NCBI GenBank assembly: GCA_021234155.1
Contig: JAJEKV010000013.1
Coordinates: 15,169,877-15,233,876, forward strand
Direction: 5' to 3'
Origin: Isoetes taiwanensis
Lineage: Eukaryota; Streptophyta; Lycopodiopsida; Isoetales; Isoetaceae
Length of the DNA: 64,000 bases
The position numbers and the translations under genes are program-made. Position 1 is the stretch's first letter. Each line of letters begins with the position of its first letter. The notes under the pieces were generated by a model. It searched no databases and had not been told where the DNA came from. It worked only from the letters and a program-made list of their open reading frames with translations. Positions 37,381 through 47,700 of this stretch are shown here, piece after piece.

Positions 37381-39155
37381 GTATGGCATAGGCAAAGAAT
37401 TCATGACAGTTGTGCATTGAGGGTACTTGCAAGTATTGCTACAAGAAGTTTTGGAGAGTCCATTCTTCTCTATAGTGGTGGATGAGAGTACAGACAGGTC
37501 TCTAGAACATCTTAATGTATATGTTTGTTACTTGAAGGAGAACGGCAAAGGCATTCCGTGTACTCGTTTTCTAAAGCTTTTTGCAATCAAAGTATCAAAT
37601 ACATTTTATGACAACATTGTCTCTTGTTTGAATGATATGGGTCTATCTTTCTAAAAAATAGTGGATATTGCAACTGATGGTTGTTCAGCAATGACTGGCA
37701 TGCAAAATGGCCATGTGACACAATTTCATAAAGATGTGCCTCATTTGGTGGGTGTACATTGTGTTGGTTAGATAAGAGGCACTTGTAAACAAGCAATGCC
37801 TTTAATTACTTTCCCTGTGATTTTGAGATCTAGAGAAGAAGGCAAGAAAAGTGTACATAGGTAGGTAGGTTCACTTAAGAGGCATGCCATTTTTACTTGG
37901 CCATTGTCATTGGAGGAAGCATTTGATTTGCCAAAGTTGAATTTGCAACAAATTCATGAAGTAAGATGGCTTTCTCATGGACATGTAGTATCCAGAATTG
38001 TGAAGTTGATGTCTGCTTTATTGTGTTTATGGGAAACAAATGATGAACCTGAACTCCTTAATACCTTCAAGAAGGCAAGTGTGCAATTTTATTTTCATTT
38101 TTTTTGGCTGATGTTTTGCTCGAAATTAATCTTTCAAATAAGCAATTCCAAGAAGGGATGATTGAAATTTTGAGCATATCCTCTATTGTTGATTGACCTC
38201 TTTTGGAAAGGGTGCCAAGTATATCACTAAATTCATTTCCACAGTCAGTGAGCATCATGGTCACCTGCTCTACAAGGATGACGATGCATTTCATCACAGA
38301 CATGTGCCTTCCTTTATGCTCTAAACTTAGAGTTGTTTGTGTTCTAAGCATGGATTATCATACAGGTATGTGCTTACGTTTAATACCTCAACATTCGAGG
38401 AGACAATCTCTTCATGTTCAAAACTTGGTCAAGAGTTCGTTGCTAAAGTTTTATCATGTTTAAGGCAAAGGTTTCAAGAACGAACAGGATATGTATTGGA
38501 AAGCACAAAACTCTTCTACAAATGACTATGCTATTGGTAGTGTGGAGATAGAGCAGGAAACTGAAAAATGGGTAACTACTTTGTGCAAGAACTTTGGAGA
38601 AGAGAGTTATGGATTTGTTAATATTGAAAAATGCAAAGGACAGTCATTTGCATTTGTTATGAGATTAAATGTGCAGCATGGTCATAAAAACATGAGAGCA
38701 TTATGGGATGCTTGCAGAGAGCAACAATTTAACTTTGATGTTTATGATAAAGTAATGAAACTGTGGCAGGCCACTCTTGTTCTTTCAACAAATTCTCGCT
38801 ATCTATCCTGGTGCATGGTACAAATGGCAGAAACGAGATTTTCGTCTTGTATGTGCTGGCTTTTATGGTTAATCTGGAAGAGAGGGAGATTTTTTATGTT
38901 TAAGGGCATGGATACTACAGACGATGTCCTTCTTCAGTGGACACAGAATAAAATTGTTATGGCTTATGATTGTTCTTCTCTTGATCAAGAGAAAGTACTG
39001 ATTTGGCATACTTACCTTCAAATTCATTCTTATGCATGGACATGTGGTTGTGCTCGGTTGGATCTGTTTGTCCGCTGGAATTATAATCTTCTTGCATTTT
39101 ATCTTATCATACTTTTGATTGGTAAATAAAGCTTGTCGTCCTTCCAAAAAAAAAA
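37381..39155 (+). pseudogene. hAT/DUF4371-like transposase relic, copy B
   Basis: More complete copy of the relic at 1-1411. The 5' part reads SPFFSIVVDESTDRS at about 37459-37503, then YVCYLKENGKGIPCTRFLKL and a DGCSAMTG block (about 37675-37700) and VGVHCV. This is the DUF4371/hAT-type core with the first catalytic aspartate region. After a frame break, SLEEAFDLPKLNLQQ and RWLSHGHVVSR (37904-37990) follow. The last 212 codons (38491-39129) are open and read KWVTTLCKNFGEES, ALWDACREQQFNFDVYDK and onward. The usual hAT C-terminal dimerisation motif is not seen. AATAAA at the stop codon is followed after 15 bases by an A run (39144-39154), suggesting a reverse-transcribed transcript. Confidence 0.65.
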
Positions 39156-39431
39156 ACCTTTCTTTAGTATGCTCAGATGGTAGTTTAAACACCCCCACGC
39201 GTCAATTTTGAGTGACTTGCTGAAGATTGTATGCTGGAAACACATTCCAAAGCTCCACAATACCTGAACAATATCCCCACAATGTATTGTTTTCCTTGAT
39301 GATCAACCAACTTTAATATTCAAAGTAGACTACAAATGTCGCGCCTATGTGGCAGATAATGTGGCCATTAGAAATTGAATTGAACTGAATTGGCTTTTAT
39401 TGTGCAAAAAGACCAAATGGCATATGAGATG

Positions 39432-39471
39432 CAAACAAACAAACAAATAAACAAACAAACAAACAAACAAA
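39432..39471. repeat. (CAAA)n microsatellite, copy B
   Basis: Same array as 1687-1727, with the same TAAA interruption. Confidence 0.9.
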
Positions 39472-39744
39472 GAGCAGTCGCCCTATTATTGTCCAGGATT
39501 AAAAGAATCCCGCCTTACTATAGTGATTGGGGGCACAAGGAGCCCGCATGTCTAGTACCTCCTGAATATAAGATGCCTGTGCCTTCATTGAAGTTGTGTT
39601 CATCATCATATGTAGCGTTGGTTTGGTGTAACCAACAACCCACATACCATGCTCGGGTAGTTTCAAATGCTGGGCAATTCTGGAAAGTGTGGTATAGGGA
39701 ATAAATTACTAATTGCATATTTTTTATTAACCATAATGGCTTTA

Positions 39745-39757
39745 GGGTATGGTCGCC
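39745..39757 (+). repeat. left terminal inverted repeat, copy B
   Basis: GGGTATGGTCGCC preceded by TA. Confidence 0.9.
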
Positions 39758-40199
39758 TTCTGCCGTGACCCCACCTCGGAGCATGGGTCACCCCCCCGTC
39801 CCTTCGCAGTTTATCGTCATGCTGCCATGGGTATCTGCGTCTATGTACCGTCGTTATGTGGCCAGGTGTCATTATTCGAGGTTCTCGGTTAACAATCGAG
39901 ACACCGTAGGTCCATCAACCGTACCGCAGATGGCCCTCGCCGTGAGTGAAGGTCCCAGGCACCGTGCCCTGGGTGACCATACTCGTGCACGGGATGAACA
40001 CGTCCGTGTTGAAGAAAATACCCCGAGCATGCCGATTTGAAACGAATTCAATGCGGGTTTGAAACGATTTGGCGCCCAAAGCTAGCACTCGATTGCATTC
40101 TTCTGAATTCAATTCTCCGACACCCGCTATGGCTTCGATGGCCATAAAATCTTGCCCTCCTTTCATAGTTCATATGTTATCGAGAGGAGGCCGCGGAGG

Positions 40200-42360
40200 A
40201 GCATCGGTAGCCAATGGTTTCAACGAGGGCAACTAAGAGAACCGATGCCAAAGAGGTACCAGGAGACCCATCATCCAAGAGGGTCGGCGCCCGTGACAAA
40301 GAAGAGAGGAGGGCACTACAGGCGCGCTTCGCTACTACCCAATGCCAAGGAGGGCCAGTAGGAGAGGTCAATGGACGAGGAGCAAATGCTCACATCCTCA
40401 AAGAGGTGTTTAACTTGGCATTTTGGGATTAGAGAGGCATCTAGGAGGTCCGTATACCGTGAGTCCACAATCGTGGATTGGCTATATGGTCGAACAAGCC
40501 ACAAGCAAACAAACCATCCACAAATATTGACAACCTCCAAGAGGAGGAGCTCACAATTGCCCCTTAGCAGGTGGCGCAGCAAGGGATGGGGTTACACTAT
40601 CCACAGGCCAAGGAAAAGGCAGCAGAGATGGCTAGAGCAGGGGGTCATGTGGTATATCCGAGTACCCGTGCAAGTAAGTGGTGGAAGCTCTTTAAGCAAA
40701 GACACCTCGAGGTTGCTCTAAGGAGTCCGTAAAACCCTAGATGTGGGCCAGGGCCCGCGGCCATGACACAGAAAACCTCGACAACTTCTATGCCGGGCTT
40801 AAGCAGATTTATGTCGACTTTTGCCTTCCTGCCTCAAGGATATGGAACGACTAGACCGAATTGAGGCAAAGGGAAAGTGAAGGGGCTGAAAATCATAGCT
40901 AGGAAGGGGGGGAATAGGGTGAGTGAGGTAGTCATGAACAATAGGGAATGGGTTACAAATTTGGGTTGTGTTAATGCTGAGGGGTACAAGATCCCCAACA
41001 TGTATATTTTTAAAGGTAATCGCATGAGGCAGGATCACATTGCAAGATGTGAAGAAAGTGCCATTCAGGCTGTCCAATCTTCGGCTTGGATGACATCAGA
41101 ACTGTTTAAATCATGGCTGTCACATTTTGCAGCAAGAGTTCCAGGTGGTGTATCTCCAGATCAGCCTCACCTTATCATTTTGGATGGTCATGGCAGTCAT
41201 GTAGAGTTGGAAGTCATATTGGCAGCAAGAGAGAAGGGCATTCACTTTGCATTATTGCCTCCACACACATCTCATAGACTTCAACCTCTAGATGTGGCAT
41301 GCTTTGCCCCTTTCAAGGCATCATTCAAGAGGCATAGAGCTGCCTACATGGTTAGCAAAGGGAGGGCAGAACCAAAGAAGGAGGAGATAGCAGAATTGAT
41401 TTCACAATCAATTGCATGCGGCCTAACACCCCAAAACATCAAGGCAGGTTTTAGGGCCACTGGTATCTGGCCCTTTGACCAGGAGAAGGTTAAGCCAGGC
41501 CAAGAATGTACCAGGTTTGGGAGGGTGCATGTTGAAGACATTACAAAGAAGCCGCCGAGGGGGGCCGGAGAAGATTATCATCCGATATGGCACAAGTGGA
41601 GGCCTTTGACATGGCGTATGCACCAGCCTATGGGAGGCCTTTACCCGACAACTCCCAATTGATGTGCAAAATGACCAAACACCACACAATCCAAAGCTGG
41701 TGAGCAAAATCGAGCATGTGGAACATACCCATGAATTACCCATTGAAGGTGTCAGCCAGAGTGAGTGGTGCATGTCAATGATGTTGGAGGGTCTATGGTC
41801 TGGCCCGCATGAAGCATCTCAAACATGTGGCATGCCATCACGTGCATCATAAGGGCAAGGAAGAGCAAGTCATGTGCGCTTTAGATGACACATATATCCG
41901 CTCGGGTGATGCCGGGTCGTGCATAATGTGGGTATAGAGGGTTGCATACCTCTAGTTAGGCCTCAGAGCAAAACCAATCAGCACACTCCATTCCCCATTG
42001 AAGAGGTGGGATTTGCCAGCTCCACTACAACATGCCGACATTAGTCACGGCAACTCAATGAGACCGACACCCAAGGATGGGTGAACTATGTCAGCCGCCA
42101 ATTCAGACCCTAACATGACCGTGATGCCGCCATAGACAAGGCAAGGATTATCGTGGAGATGGTGGAAATTGGGGTGGACCCCGCAATTGTAAGTCGCGCA
42201 AAGGGGATGGATGTTGGGTTTGGTAAGGATATGGAGGGCTGACATGGCTCGAAAGTAACCCAGCCAACTCCAAGGTTTGGGAGGGGACCTCATTCATAGC
42301 TACACCCACCGATAGTCGTATGTTTGGTCACCTTGCAATCTTAATTTTCAGTTCACCTTT
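40200..42360 (+). pseudogene. pogo/Fot-like DDE transposase, copy B (catalytic half open)
   Basis: Cuts and reinserts the element through a DDE nuclease. A Psq-type helix-turn-helix lies at about 40425-40500 (STIVDWLYGRT). A CENP-B/Tc5-type second DNA-binding part ends with WKLFKQRH at about 40685-40705. From 40877 to 41662 there are 261 open codons: IARKGGNRVSE, NREWVTNLGCVNAEG, then ILDGHGSHVELE with the second catalytic aspartate at 41183-41185, and PPHTSHRLQPLDVA with the third at 41291-41293. The spacing is exactly 35 residues (DD35D, as in Fot-type elements). The first aspartate region (near 40845) is broken. KAGFRATGIWPFD at about 41440-41478 is the usual block after the core. The C-terminal part to 42360 lacks 515 bp present in copy C. 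Upstream frames break at CHG sites. Confidence 0.8.
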
Positions 42361-42604
42361 TATTTGGCAATCGCTTATTAACGATTAATGTGTAATGTGT
42401 ATCCTAAGACAGGATGAAACCCAAGACAATTAAGTATTTCGACAACTTATTGTACATAATATATGAACAATCTTATGAACTTGTTGTACACAATTTATGA
42501 TTAAAATAGTGAATCGATCAAGGTAACATTCTCGCCGTTTGCAACCCATTTCCCAATCCATTACCGGTATGGGGCATGGACCCCACACCTATCATTATCA
42601 TAAA

Positions 42605-43145
42605 CATTAGGGTTTTGAGATTAAAAGGGCCTTTCAAAACATGCCAACTAAGCCAAATGAAGATAAATGAACTACCAATCAGAAATCGAAGCTCGACGGT
42701 CCAGTTAGCTGTTATAACTAACTCATGGATCACATTTTCTAGCATAACTATTGATAGAAAAGTCAAATGAGCTTTGTTTTGGTGCAATAGATAGATCTCG
42801 TTGATATCTTTCTAATCTTGAGTGCTTTGCATATATTTTAACCACTTATGATTGTCAAAACTCCAAAAAATATGGTTTTTACTATTTTTTACTATTCTAC
42901 GGGGCTAAAAGATATGCAAACCACCCAAGGTTGGAAAGATCTCAATGAGATCTATCTATTGCACCAAACAAGAGCTCATTTGGACTTTTCTATCAACGCT
43001 TATGCTAGAAAATGTGATCCAGTGAGTTAGTTATAACTATTTTGTCGACCGGATTACCGGGCCGTTTTTCGTTCGATTGGTAGTTCATATAGCTTAGTCA
43101 GCAGTTCTTAGAAGGCCCTTTTATGATCTCAAAAAATCCCTAATG
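42605..43145. mobile_element. 541-bp foldback MITE inside pogo-like copy B
   Basis: Begins CATTAGGGTTTTGAG and ends AAAAAATCCCTAATG. The two halves are imperfect reverse complements for most of their length, for example GGATCACATTTTCTAGCATA (42725) against the complement of the stretch near 43000-43020, and AATAGATAGATCTC near 42790 against its complement near 42950. Flanked by TAAA at 42601-42604 and 43146-43149. Copy C has the empty site (ATCATAAATAAATAAC near 59248). No coding capacity; superfamily unassigned. Confidence 0.8.
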
Positions 43146-43372
43146 TAAATAACAGCAGCATGAACATAAATAAATAACTTAAGCAATGAACATAAGCAAC
43201 AGTGCTAGTAATAAGAAGATCATTCCATTAGACAAAATGATGATCAGATAAAATTGAGCCCTCAGGCTGCACAAAATAAGCCTAAAGGGCCGTTTCACAA
43301 CATAAACCAAGAAGGAAGAGGAGGGGAGGATCGTCCAGAGTGGACTTTCTGTACAAAGGGGGTTGCAGCTCA

Positions 43373-43880
43373 TTAACCTACGGGACTCTGGAAGAGCACA
43401 TGGTCGCCTTCTGTGATTACGATCTGGCAGTCGATAAGATCATTCTCGGAACGAGCCCGCTCAACTTGAGAGACGATTTCGGGCGAGACCTCAACGCTTA
43501 CAGAAGAACCCACGGCCGTTGTGATTTCTGCCGGGGTTACCAAACAGTTCCTAATTTTGAAAGAATTAGGAGTCGTTGAGGTCGAGGAGGAGCTAGCAGG
43601 GGAGGATGGAGCACTCGGAAGAGGGCGAGCCCTCTTGGACGGATCATACCCGCCACCCCTCACCACGTCCCACCTCCCGCCGGACCTGGGATAACTAGTT
43701 CTTCTGGCATGATCCATGGCGCCTAAACCCTGTAACACAACGAAAAAACACAGGATCAATGGAAGATTCGAAACCAAAAACATATCAGACGCTCAGAACT
43801 TACCTCCGACGCTTGGGAAACCCGGATGCTTTAGCGGAATGGACTACCGCCTGCTCGATCTCTCAATTTAAAGCCTTAAT
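43373..43880 (-). CDS. second gene of the pogo-like element, copy B (spliced, strand uncertain)
   Basis: On the minus strand an ORF starting MDHARRTSYPRSGGRWDVV (ATG near 43713) runs about 114 codons to a stop at 43373. It has a basic N-terminus, a serine/threonine/proline-rich linker (ASSSSTSTTP) and an acidic C-terminal half ending HVLFQSPVG. A consensus intron precedes it: donor GGAG|GTAAGT and acceptor TGTGTTACAG|G, spanning 43730-43803 (74 bp). In copy C the upstream exon stays open in frame. It would be transcribed from the right terminus towards the transposase. However, the plus strand is also open here (43340-43579, LRDDFGRDLNAYRRTHGRC; 43759-44119, ELELEEKITSILAEEGQ), so the coding strand is not settled. 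No domain recognised. Confidence 0.4.
43730..43803 (-). other. candidate intron in the second locus, copy B
   Basis: Minus strand: starts GTAAGTTCTGAG, ends GTTGTGTTACAG. Both sites are conserved in copy C at 59811-59883. Confidence 0.5.
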
Positions 43881-44440
43881 CAGAATGATGGGTCGATTTG
43901 AAAAATCGGCTTTTAAAGTCAATTTTCATCCCGGACAAGGCAGAGAATGTTCGGGCCAATTTGGCTCAAGAATTGGAGTTGGAGGAGAAAATCACCTCAA
44001 TTTTGGCGGAAGAGGGCCAAAAGGCAACGGTAACCGTTGGCGGCCCCTCGATAGCCGGCACCATAATGATCCAGAGTCGGGCTTACCTAGGCCCCGTTAT
44101 ACAGGCCCGCCAATATTAATGGGATGTGGCCCTAAAGTGGGAGACGGTATGGCATGCATGATCCACTCGCGCGCCGTAGGTGGCAATCGACGCCTGCTAG
44201 CATGCAATAAGCCCCGCTAAAGAAGGCTCGGGTACCACGGCAGGTGGTTAGGGGCCTCCGGCCCGCGGGACGCTGACCCCCTTCCTTGATGACACCATAA
44301 CTTTCTAGTCCGATTGAATTTCGGAAAATTGTCTTCGGGGAAGATGTTGACAACATTAGGTATCCGAATGAATTGACGGATCGAAAGACGCGTGAAATCC
44401 GATGTATGAGGACAATTTGCCCCTTAAGTGCGCGGAACAT

Positions 44441-44453
44441 GGCGACCATACCC
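44441..44453 (-). repeat. right terminal inverted repeat, copy B
   Basis: GGCGACCATACCC followed by TA; exact reverse complement of the left end. Confidence 0.9.
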
Positions 44454-44469
44454 TAGCTAAACTTGCTCG

Positions 44470-45005
44470 AAATAAATCCCAAAACTTTCTGTGGTTTAGC
44501 TAAACTTTAGATATTTTCTCTCTCATACTTTCTAGCAGTTTAGGTAAACTAACTCACAATTCATCCCAAAAATTTCTATGGTGTGGCCAACAGAAAACAG
44601 TAAACTAAAATTACTATACCCTTTTTTTTTAATTGTTTTCATTTACTTTAGTCATTTTCTTTGTGAAAACATTCTAAAACAATGCCAATAAGTTAAGTCT
44701 AAGCCTCAAATTATTCTATAGATGCTAGAAAATAAATTACTAATCGTATGCGATGTTTCTAAACGAGCTCGAAATTCATTCCAAAAGTTTCTATGGTTTA
44801 AACAATGTAGAATTTTACTCTCTTACTTTCTAATGTTTGACTAAAGAGAACGGAGGTCAGTGCGAGTGCAAAAACCTAAGCTAAAATTATTATTATTTTT
44901 TCCAATTTTTTCCGTTTAGTTTAGCCAACATTTTTTGAAAATGTGCTAAGCAATCGCCAAATAGGCTAAGTTTAGCTCTTAAATTATTCCATGGTGTGGT
45001 ACTCA
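44470..45005. repeat. two diverged tandem units of about 265 bp
   Basis: AATTGTTTTCATTTACTTTAG near 44630 and AATTTTTTCCGTTTAGTTTAG near 44900 head corresponding segments; both continue with a GTGAAAAC/TGAAAATG block, CAATCGCC/CAATGCC and an AAATTATTC block. The words CTCGAAAT and TTTCT(A/G)TGGTTTA also recur. The first unit flanks the right end of pogo copy B and, in part, copy A. Confidence 0.5.
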
Positions 45006-45480
45006 TCTCCAATTACTCCAAGTTTGGCAGCATTCGCAGACTCTATTTTCTTGCTCTTCTTGTTTCAATGCTGAGGTCGTGAGCTCCTATGCGAATGTAC
45101 ACAATTGCTCTATGCTCTTTCATAGGTGAATGTGTTAAGAGGTACTGTTGTGGACCATCAGCTCCAAAGCACTATTATTTTAAAGCTTATTTAGAAAACA
45201 CGTGTCCATATGCTATTTCAGGCAATTGTGATCCTCATCATTATGCACCTGTATTCGCTTCTCCTTCCAATAGGTTTTAAGATGTTGTGGATCCATGGCC
45301 ATTGTGTAGGCGAAGATTAAAAGGTGTGAGTATCCCATATTTACCACCTTCTGATAGTATATTATTTGATGTTCTAGACCAGCTCTTTGAAGAGAAAAGA
45401 ACCTGGTCTCTTGCAAAAAAATTTGATATGGGACATTGGACCCGAGTCCAAGTGCTCAAGTCACAAAGGCTTTCTGTAGG
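45006..45480. other. unclassified stretch
   Basis: Contains a 63-codon plus-strand frame (MRMYTIALCSFIGECVKRY, 45089) with several cysteines but no recognisable domain. Nothing else supported. Confidence 0.3.
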
Positions 45481-45489
45481 TGTTCTAAG

Positions 45490-46050
45490 TCCACCCAAGT
45501 GGAAAGTGATATAACTGGCCCTCATACTTCCACTCCATATAGAAGCACCAGCTCCACCAACACTTTGAACAAGTGCAGCTAATGTGACCAATCATAATGA
45601 TCTGCTTTGTGCCAGTTGTTCTTCATTGCATAGAAAGCCTTTCAACCTACCATCACTCACTGCCCAATACAAATATCTCAATATGTTGTGTAGTGAACTT
45701 CACACCCAAGTACTTAGACATTTGTACCACGTTCATATCTTGATTTCGGTAAGTGAAGCGAGGTTGTCTCTGTTGCCTCGAAGATAACACAAAGAATACC
45801 TTGGTTTTGGCCAAGTTGAGGAACATTCCAGTTGCTTGGCAGAAGGTACTCAAGGCATCTAGGTGTTGCTGCATATAATCTCTAAAATGTATGCTAGAAG
45901 ATCCACGTTATCCACATATATTCGTCGTCGGATGATATGGTAAGCAAGCCCCCCTCCCATCTCCATATTGTGTAAGCCAATCCTCCAGTTATTCGATATA
46001 CAATCCAAACAACGTATAAGATATTGGGCAGTCCATACTTCCATACTGGC
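45490..46050 (-). pseudogene. LINE reverse transcriptase fragment, unit 1
   Basis: Minus-strand relic of the same LINE family as 35.2-36.9 kb. It reads IYVDNVDLLAY near 45900 (YADD box changed to YVDN, so inactive), LDALSTFCQATGMFLNLAKTK at about 45800-45860, RQPRFTY and VVQMSKYLGVKFT near 45690-45750. It ends with a GGAGASIWSGSM block near 45530. Frameshifted. Confidence 0.7.
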
Positions 46051-46600
46051 CTCCATACTTTCACTCCATAGAGAAGCACCAGCTCCATTAGCACCCTGAA
46101 CACGTGCGACTAATGTGAACGGTCGTAAAGCTCTGCTCTACGACAATCATTCTGCATTTTATAGAGAGACCTTCACTGTTGCCTAATATAAGTATCCAAA
46201 AAGTGGTGGTAGTGAACTCCAATCCTAGGTATTTGTACATTTGCACCACTTCTATACCTTGACCTTGATAAGCAAAGCAAAGCTGCCATTGTTGCCTCAA
46301 AGGCAACACCAGGAGCACCTTGGTTTTGGCCAGACGTGCATTTCAATGGCATGGGAGAAAGTACTTAGTTCAGCCAGATGTTGTTGCATACTCGCTGGGG
46401 TGTAAGCAAAAAGTTCCAGGTAATTTGCATATATCAACTGCCAAATGATATGGTGAGCAAGTGCGGTCCCTCCACCTCCGTGTTATGCAAGCCAATCCTC
46501 AAACTGATCAATATACAAGTCAAACAACGTTGAGAGAGTGAGCATCCTTAGTAGACTCCAACAGTACTTTTGATAACTCATCTGGATGGTGAGCTGAGTG
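46051..46600 (-). pseudogene. LINE reverse transcriptase fragment, unit 2 (tandem duplicate)
   Basis: Same segment of the RT repeated about 520-540 bp further right. The YADD box appears as YANY near 46425, then AYTPASMQQHLAEL (about 46380-46410), and VVQMYKYLGLEFT at about 46200-46240. It ends with an MELVLLYGVKVW block near 46070-46100. Both units start and stop at about the same RT positions, so this looks like a tandem duplication within a LINE and not two insertions. Confidence 0.65.
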
Positions 46601-47144
46601 AGTTTTATAAAGCTTGTATACCATAAACTACAACTTCTAAGAGGCTCCCAGCTGCATTAATCTTTCTATGAAGATCTTATCAGTTTGAAGGCTTACATGT
46701 GGCAGAAAATCGGGCGATCGCTTTGAAGTACCTCTTCATGGCAATAGTCTGAGTGAAGGCTTCTTTTTTGTAGAAAAACAGGCAATTGCCCTAATTGATA
46801 ATAGTTGATGTTAGATGATATTATTTTGAAATGGAATCTTCACAGCCAAAAAATAGAACTAGTCTAACAACAATTTACCTACTTTTGACAGAAGTATGAG
46901 CGAAGATTTATTTGTTGCGTGAATTCAGCAATCGCCATATTTGATGTGGGTTGATTTTCCATGAATATCTTTTGATAATGTAATCTATAAAACAGCACAT
47001 GCTACTCAGATAGTACAAATAGGTCTTTCATGCCCGTAGATTCTGAAATAGGGCTGTGAGATACAACAATAACCTACATGTTCATTGAATCTTCATAAAT
47101 GACACCAATTCATAACGAACAAGTCTTCAATGCCATCCTAATAC
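46601..47144. other. non-coding stretch left of the solo LTR
   Basis: No open frame of note and no repeat recognised. Confidence 0.3.
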
Positions 47145-47149
47145 CATTC

Positions 47150-47488
47150 TGTTGGAATATAAATATGCTGACTAAGCATAATGTGCTGAAACAGCAGTGG
47201 TTCAGCACTTAGCACACAGGTGCTGAGAAGGTGCTGAAATGTACAGAAGACAACACTTTGTCAGCACTGAGCACCGACCCTAAATCAGTGCCGTAATTAA
47301 TGGGCGGTGGTTAAACGGTAGACTACTATTCTTAGTCTCACCGGTTGTATATATTGATTGTACCATGCAATGCTCAGAAGTAGAGATTGTATTTCCTATT
47401 GCTTTTCTCAATAGATTTGTTCTTGTCTTCTATTCTATCTCTTGAGTCGATCTTGCGGGTTTGTGCTGGTTTTGCACTAGTTCTATCA
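47150..47488 (+). repeat. solo LTR, copia-like, 339 bp, TSD CATTC
   Basis: Starts TGTTGGAATAT and ends TCTATCA, with perfect 5-bp target duplications CATTC at 47145-47149 and 47489-47493. Contains a TATATATTGATTG promoter-like stretch near 47346. Length, TGTTGG start and lack of internal sequence fit a solo LTR of a Ty1/copia element formed by LTR-LTR recombination. Confidence 0.85.
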
Positions 47489-47616
47489 CATTCAAGCACT
47501 TCAGAACTTCTCCTATGCATATCCATGTTAATTTCCTTTAAAAAAAATGAGAGATTGACAAAATGTTATGAATCAATATAACTAATTGTATTGTAAAGCC
47601 ATGAGAGATTTTCTTG

Positions 47617-47700
47617 AAGTAGAATAGAATAGAATAGAATAGTTTTTTTAACGTCCACGGAGACCAATAGGTCATGGGACAAACAATGTGCAAAACAAAT
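47617..47700 (-). mobile_element. 3' end of a LINE copy with (AGAAT)n tail
   Basis: AGAATAGAATAGAATAGAAT at 47621-47640 followed by ...GTCCACGGAGACCAATAGGTCATGGGAC. This is the reverse complement of the 3' end at 36835-36899 (GTCCCATAGGCCGCTTGGTCTCCGCGGAC plus TCTAT units), diverged. A heavily 5'-truncated insertion in minus orientation. Confidence 0.55.

Larger units (their letters stand above)
39745..44453 (+). mobile_element. pogo/Fot-like DNA transposon, copy B, perfect 13-bp TIRs, TA duplication
   Basis: Left end TA|GGGTATGGTCGCC (TA at 39743-39744) and right end GGCGACCATACCC|TA (TA at 44454-44455) are perfect reverse complements over 13 bp. TA target duplication and a DDE_1 transposase place it in the Tc1/mariner-pogo superfamily. 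Contains the transposase (plus strand), a 541-bp foldback MITE and a second locus next to the right end. Length 4709 bp. Confidence 0.9.

Noticed and set aside
1-44646. RIP-like or deamination decay as the cause of copy differences
   Set aside because: The typical change is CAG to CGG/CGA or small indels at CHG sites, not C to T or G to A, so deamination is not the main cause.
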